Assembly: GCA_965250205.1 (NCBI GenBank)
Contig: CBDFNK010000010.1
Coordinates: 1 to 64,000 of the forward strand
Source of the DNA: JAHZKN01 sp965250205
GTDB lineage: Bacteria; Pseudomonadota; Alphaproteobacteria; Rhizobiales; Hyphomicrobiaceae
Reading direction: 5' to 3'
DNA: 64,000 bases
A model generated the notes under the pieces. That model saw only the letters and a program-made list of their open reading frames with translations, was not told the origin of the DNA and did no database searches. Made by a program: the position numbers and the translations under genes. Positions 61,225-64,000 of this stretch are shown here, one piece after another. Position 1 is the stretch's first letter; the number at the start of each line of letters is the position of its first letter.

Positions 61225-61275
61225 CGCTCTAGGTCAATCTGCTTTAAATCAATTCCAACTTTTCGCAGGTTGCAC
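61225..61275 (-). repeat. Partial dispersed repeat, CAACCTGCGAAAAGTTGG core
   Basis: Read on the minus strand, CAACCTGCGAAAAGTTGGAA is followed by TTGATTTAAAGCAGATTGA and CCTAGAGCG. The first block equals the start of copies A and D; the rest differs, so it is a shorter relative. It lies between rpsU and a convergent gene. Confidence 0.7.
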
Positions 61276-61302
61276 TAGTCGCCTTGACTTTGCCCTGAGC
61301 AC

Positions 61303-61340
61303 AAAAAAAGCGCGCCGGGTCATCCGAGCGCGCTTTTTTT
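61303..61340. terminator. Bidirectional rho-independent terminator between rpsU and a convergent gene
   Basis: AAAAAAAGCGCGC (61303-61315) pairs with GCGCGCTTTTTTT (61328-61340) across a 12-base loop. The symmetrical A and T runs let it end transcription from either side. The closest gene end is at 61360 on the minus strand. Confidence 0.92.
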
Positions 61341-61359
61341 CAATTCAATTGTCGTTGAT

Positions 61360-62232
61360 TTATGGCGTTTTGGTTGGCGTCACCGGTGCCACAACAGCAG
61401 AGTGATTTGAAGAATTCTCAACCGCAGCAGCTTGCTTGGTAGCTTCTGCCGCAAGTTGAACCGCCGCTTTTGCCGCAAGTTGAGCCGCATCTGCGGCCCG
61501 TTCAGCCGCCGCCGCCGCACGCTCGGCTGCTGCCGCCGCACGATCAGCTGCAGCGCGCTCAGATGCAACCGCACCAGTTTGCGCAGGTTTTGCCGCAGCC
61601 CGCACCTGACCGACAGGGTCAGTCAGCGCTGTAGGTTCGCCCGTGTTTCTGATCACCACATTTTTAGCATCTGGAACGAGTGGCGATGTTGATGTATTTG
61701 TGGGTGCATCTTCGGCTACCGAATACTTGGGTATTGCGCTCGTTTCTACCGCATCGGTTGATGCCGGTTTCACTTTTTCGACTTTCGTTGCAACCGTCTT
61801 CACAACAACTTCTTTTTTGGCAGATACCTTAGCAACGTTTTTCTTGGTCTCATTCTTCGTCTTGGCTTTTGCTGTTTTTGTTTTAGATTTTTTTTCGGCT
61901 TTTGCTTTTTGCTTTTTGGGTTGCTTACTGCCGCCCCAACATACATTGGCTGAGGCTGTGCAGGTGTGTTCATCAAAAACGATAAAGTCGAGGAACAACT
62001 CGCACTTCACTGATTTTTTGCCGACGGAATATTCTTCTATACCTTGCTCATCAGCCCAGGCTGCAATGTGCTTATCAAGCAGAACCTGCGCGTCGCTTGT
62101 TGGGCCATCTTTGCCATAGTCATTGACCAGGAAGCCCATCTTTTTGCAGGCCGCCGAGGCGGGTGCAAAACCGCTTCCAAAGACAACAAGAGCTACGGCA
62201 GCTACCGCTATGTAATTGGCCAATCGGCTCAT
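61360..62232 (-). CDS. Secreted protein with Lys-rich and Ala-rich repeat regions, hypothetical
   Basis: 290 residues from ATG 62232, with GGGGAG upstream. Signal peptide about 1-28 (ending PASA). A small domain follows (about 29-100) with four or five Cys (ACKKMGFL, VKCELFLDF, EHTCTASANVCWGG). Residues 103-165 are Lys/Ala-rich (KKQKAKAEKK and similar). Residues 215-275 are Ala-rich heptad-like repeats (AERAAAAAERAA), probably a long helix. No family recognised for the whole; the N-terminal domain may be the functional part. Confidence 0.7.
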   Translation of the reverse strand: MSRLANYIAVAAVALVVFGSGFAPASAACKKMGFLVNDYGKDGPTSDAQVLLDKHIAAWADEQGIEEYSVGKKSVKCELFLDFIVFDEHTCTASANVCWGGSKQPKKQKAKAEKKSKTKTAKAKTKNETKKNVAKVSAKKEVVVKTVATKVEKVKPASTDAVETSAIPKYSVAEDAPTNTSTSPLVPDAKNVVIRNTGEPTALTDPVGQVRAAAKPAQTGAVASERAAADRAAAAAERAAAAAERAADAAQLAAKAAVQLAAEATKQAAAVENSSNHSAVVAPVTPTKTP

Positions 62233-62445
62233 CGAAGTCTCCCCTCACAGTATGATAAATCGTCAGGTTGGCCCCTGCTATAACGGGACCAGAAGGCCAT
62301 GCAAAGGGCCATAGAACAAGTTTCAGAACAAAGTGTGGTCAATTTGGGCACAACTGTCACGTCCGCCCCGTCCCTAAGTCCTATCATCAACGCCGGAATG
62401 TACGTCTAAGTGAAGGTAATTGGCGCAAAGGCCCCAAAAAAAGCG

Positions 62446-62481
62446 AAAAAAACCGTCAGACGCTGACGGAGCATCTGACGG
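62446..62481 (-). terminator. Rho-independent terminator for the small secreted protein at 62512
   Basis: CCGTCAG (62453-62459) can pair with either of two CTGACGG copies (62463-62469 or 62475-62481). On the minus strand it is followed by TTTTTTT and more T. The alternative pairing is unusual but either forms a strong stem. Confidence 0.8.
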
Positions 62482-62511
62482 CCATAAAAACCCAGCGCCA
62501 TAGCCTCGGGT

Positions 62512-62880
62512 CTAGTTCATATAAGGTGAATCACCACCGTGCAGGCTGGTGCCAGAATCAAAGAAAAACCCGTGATCGAAGGGGCCAGCCGGTGATTGGC
62601 GATCCAGCATCGGATCACGCAGACTGGTGGCCGCACCGAAGTTGCTGCGAGAATCGCCATAGGTGTTGATGGAGTCTTGGTAGGAATAGGAATACCCACC
62701 ACGACGCGCCCGATAGCCTTTGACCCGGGCACCAGAACGATAATGACGTGATGTCGGATGGGCACCTCCGGACGAGGAAACGCCCGATTTCGCCCGTCGA
62801 TCGCCTGCTTCAACGATTGGTGCAGCAAGGATCAAGGCCATTGTCCCCACAGCAGCCATAAGTAGTTGATTACGCATCAT
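62512..62880 (-). CDS. Small secreted Gly/Tyr/Arg-rich protein
   Basis: 122 residues from ATG 62880, with GAAGG upstream. Signal peptide about 1-26 (APIVEAG). The mature part is Ser/Gly/Arg/Tyr rich with VKGYRARRGGYSYSYQD, NTYGDSRSNFG and the end GPFDHGFFFDSGTSLHGGDSPYMN, cited as GPFDHGFFFDSG. I recall the GPFD.GFFFDSG block as recurring in small exported proteins of Hyphomicrobiales. No function is known. It has its own terminator. Confidence 0.72.
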   Translation of the reverse strand: MMRNQLLMAAVGTMALILAAPIVEAGDRRAKSGVSSSGGAHPTSRHYRSGARVKGYRARRGGYSYSYQDSINTYGDSRSNFGAATSLRDPMLDRQSPAGPFDHGFFFDSGTSLHGGDSPYMN

Positions 62881-63171
62881 TTTAAATACCTTCGCATCTT
62901 TTCCATTTGGCCGGAGTATGCTCTCTATTGGTTAAAAAGGCGAGGCAGATCGCCCGTTATGATAAAGCAAATCGCGTTTTACCAGGACCTGTGTCTGCCA
63001 CATCACGTTGCGGACACACCCGTTTTCAGAGCAACAGTCAGATGGCATCCTTGTTCAGGGTGTGCCAGTGTGGGCAACGGTCAATGGGAAAACAACTAAC
63101 ACTGGCCTTAATGAAACAGGATTTCTAAGGCATGTGTCTTTGCAATCCAGGAGGAAACTTCGGAGGACTCT

Positions 63172-63450
63172 ATGGACTTTCTACCCCTAATTATTCAACT
63201 CGTTAGTGGTGCTTTGGGCGGCAATGTCGCTGGTGGCCTACTTAAAAACCTGAGCCTTGGCACCGTTGGCAATTCACTTGCCGGTATCGTAGGCGGCGGT
63301 CTTGGTGGCTCAATTCTTGGACCTATGCTGGGTATGGCTGGCGGCGGCATGGACCTTGCTGGCATCCTGACCCAAGTCGCAAGTGGCGGCGTTGGTGGTG
63401 GCATCTTGATGGCAATTATTGGCATCCTGAAAAATATGTTCGCCAAATAG
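63172..63450 (+). CDS. Small Gly-rich hydrophobic membrane protein
   Basis: 92 residues. GGAGGACT upstream gives a strong ribosome site, with an extra CAGGAGGA slightly earlier. The protein alternates glycine-rich hydrophobic segments (ALGGNVAGGLLKNLSLGTVGNS, cited as LLKNLSLGTVGNS, and GIVGGGLGGSILG) and ends in a helix with NMFAK. This pattern is shared by an unnamed small membrane family of Alphaproteobacteria. Function unknown. A strong terminator follows. Confidence 0.8.
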   Translation: MDFLPLIIQLVSGALGGNVAGGLLKNLSLGTVGNSLAGIVGGGLGGSILGPMLGMAGGGMDLAGILTQVASGGVGGGILMAIIGILKNMFAK

Positions 63451-63474
63451 GAAATCAATAATCCTAAAATCAAA

Positions 63475-63511
63475 GCCGCGCATAGAGAGAACCTCTAAGC
63501 GCGGTTTTTTT
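63475..63511 (+). terminator. Rho-independent terminator after the Gly-rich membrane protein
   Basis: CCGCGC (63476-63481) pairs with GCGCGG (63499-63504), and the inner TAGAG/CTCTA also pairs around AGAAC. Seven T follow. It lies 25 bases past the stop. Confidence 0.92.
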
Positions 63512-63595
63512 ATATTCTGTAAAGAGCACATCAAATGCGTGAACAAATAATGCAACACGCAATAGTTTGACGTAAAACTCAGGACTTAGAGCACG

Positions 63596-63629
63596 TTCAT
63601 GTTAGTTTGATTCAACGGTCGTGCTCTAA
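63596..63629. repeat. TTAGAGCACG palindrome, relative of the 5038 element
   Basis: TTAGAGCACG (63596-63605) pairs perfectly with CGTGCTCTAA (63620-63629). The loop holds TTGATTCAAC, similar to GAATTCAAC in the loop of the element at 5038. Confidence 0.8.
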
Positions 63630-63674
63630 CTTTTTGAATTGGATTGTGTTGCAGGTGCAAAACCGCCTACACCT

Positions 63675-63826
63675 TTGGCGCGACGCTGTAGATCAACCTG
63701 CAAAAAGTTGGGTTCGACTTTGAGCAGATAAGTTGATCGCCAGTCTTAGGGCCAGTCTTAGGATAGAGTCATGGGATAGAGCGTCGCGCAAATAGCTTGG
63801 CTGTGTACAACAAAAGGCTTGATGGC
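63675..63826 (+). repeat. Dispersed intergenic repeat, copy D
   Basis: Starts with the end-arm TTGGCGCGACGCTGTAG, then GATCAACCTGCAAAAAGTTG, ACTTTGAGCAGATAAGTTG, ATCGCCAG, two or three CTTAGG/ATAGAG units, and GCGTCGCGCAAATAGCTT with TGTGTACAACAAAAGG. It runs up to the stop codon of the minus-strand gene at the right edge. Confidence 0.87.
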
Positions 63827-64000
63827 CTAGAGCTTGCAGATGCGTGCCTGACCGTAGCACTTCCAACCCCAGTTGCCACCTTTATTGCACCTGTAAAAGC
63901 GCTTGCCAAACTTGTAGCCTGGTGTTGTTCCGCTCGCCATCCATGCCGCCCACGCACCCCAGTCGGTGGCCTGCAACAACACTTCATCGACCTGGAATTG
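63827..64000 (-). CDS. Trp/Cys-rich protein, 3' end (gene continues beyond the window)
   Basis: An open minus-strand frame enters from the right edge and ends at TAG 63827-63829, giving the last 57 residues. They are rich in Trp, Gly, Lys and Cys: LLQATDWGAWAAWMASG, then RFYRCNKGGNWGWKCYGQAR and ICKL. Three Cys and the basic charge suggest a small secreted protein. I recognise no family. Start and signal peptide are outside the window. Confidence 0.6.
   Translation of the reverse strand, partial: QFQVDEVLLQATDWGAWAAWMASGTTPGYKFGKRFYRCNKGGNWGWKCYGQARICKL

Overview
The window looks like the chromosome of an alphaproteobacterium, most likely in or near the Hyphomicrobiales (Rhizobiales). The main reasons are gene order and family content. 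pyrG-secG-tpiA-ppiD is followed by trp genes and moaC-moeA. A lipopolysaccharide block holds DUF4170, a DUF374 acyltransferase-like protein, waaA, lpxK, DUF2093 and xseA. There are also many small exported proteins of rhizobial type (DUF2270, DUF1499, DUF465, PepSY-like). No phage, transposase, CRISPR or plasmid genes were seen, so this is mostly core genome with a lot of decorated intergenic DNA.

Layout. 1-5.4 kb: an Hsp20 chaperone with a candidate RNA-thermometer hairpin, an alpha/beta hydrolase, DUF2270, a relic of a TadG-like pilus gene, and a metallo-beta-lactamase-fold hydrolase. 6-13 kb: aroC, a GluR0-like ligand-gated potassium channel, small exported proteins, a GlcG-type protein, a rhodanese, a DM13 protein and a calcium/sodium antiporter. 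13-28 kb: pyrG, secG, tpiA, ppiD, then trpE, a SixA-like phosphatase, trpG, trpD, an odd VOC/coiled-coil fusion, trpC, moaC and moeA. 29-34 kb: a POT peptide transporter and a FecR-domain protein facing a CHASE2 adenylate cyclase. 34-40 kb: tRNA-Gln with tRNA-derived tandem repeats, DUF2161, a DASS transporter, an MBL protein overlapping a DUF1499 gene, and a degenerate endonuclease-fold protein. 40-48 kb: hemH, stomatin/NfeD, kdsD-type isomerase, an outer-membrane barrel and thiS-thiG-thiE. 48-56 kb: purD, xseA, DUF2093, a frameshifted lpxK, a DUF374-WaaA fusion, a phosphatase and DUF4170. 56-64 kb: acyl-CoA synthetase, two DUF465 proteins, purE-purK, rpsU and small exported proteins.

Pathways represented: chorismate and tryptophan synthesis (aroC, trpE, trpG, trpD, trpC), purine synthesis (purD, purE, purK), the thiazole and coupling steps of thiamine synthesis, molybdenum cofactor (moaC, moeA), haem (hemH), and Kdo/lipid A assembly (kdsD-type isomerase, waaA, lpxK).

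The most unusual content is structural. At least three families of dispersed palindromic repeats sit between genes, and several directly supply the TAG stop codon of the gene they follow. A 34-bp tandem repeat next to tRNA-Gln resembles the tRNA 3' end and trailer. DUF374 and WaaA are fused in one reading frame. lpxK carries a one-base frameshift in a run of five A. Several unrelated exported or membrane proteins end in long lysine/arginine-rich tails. I did not find a clear multi-gene novel defence or mobile system.
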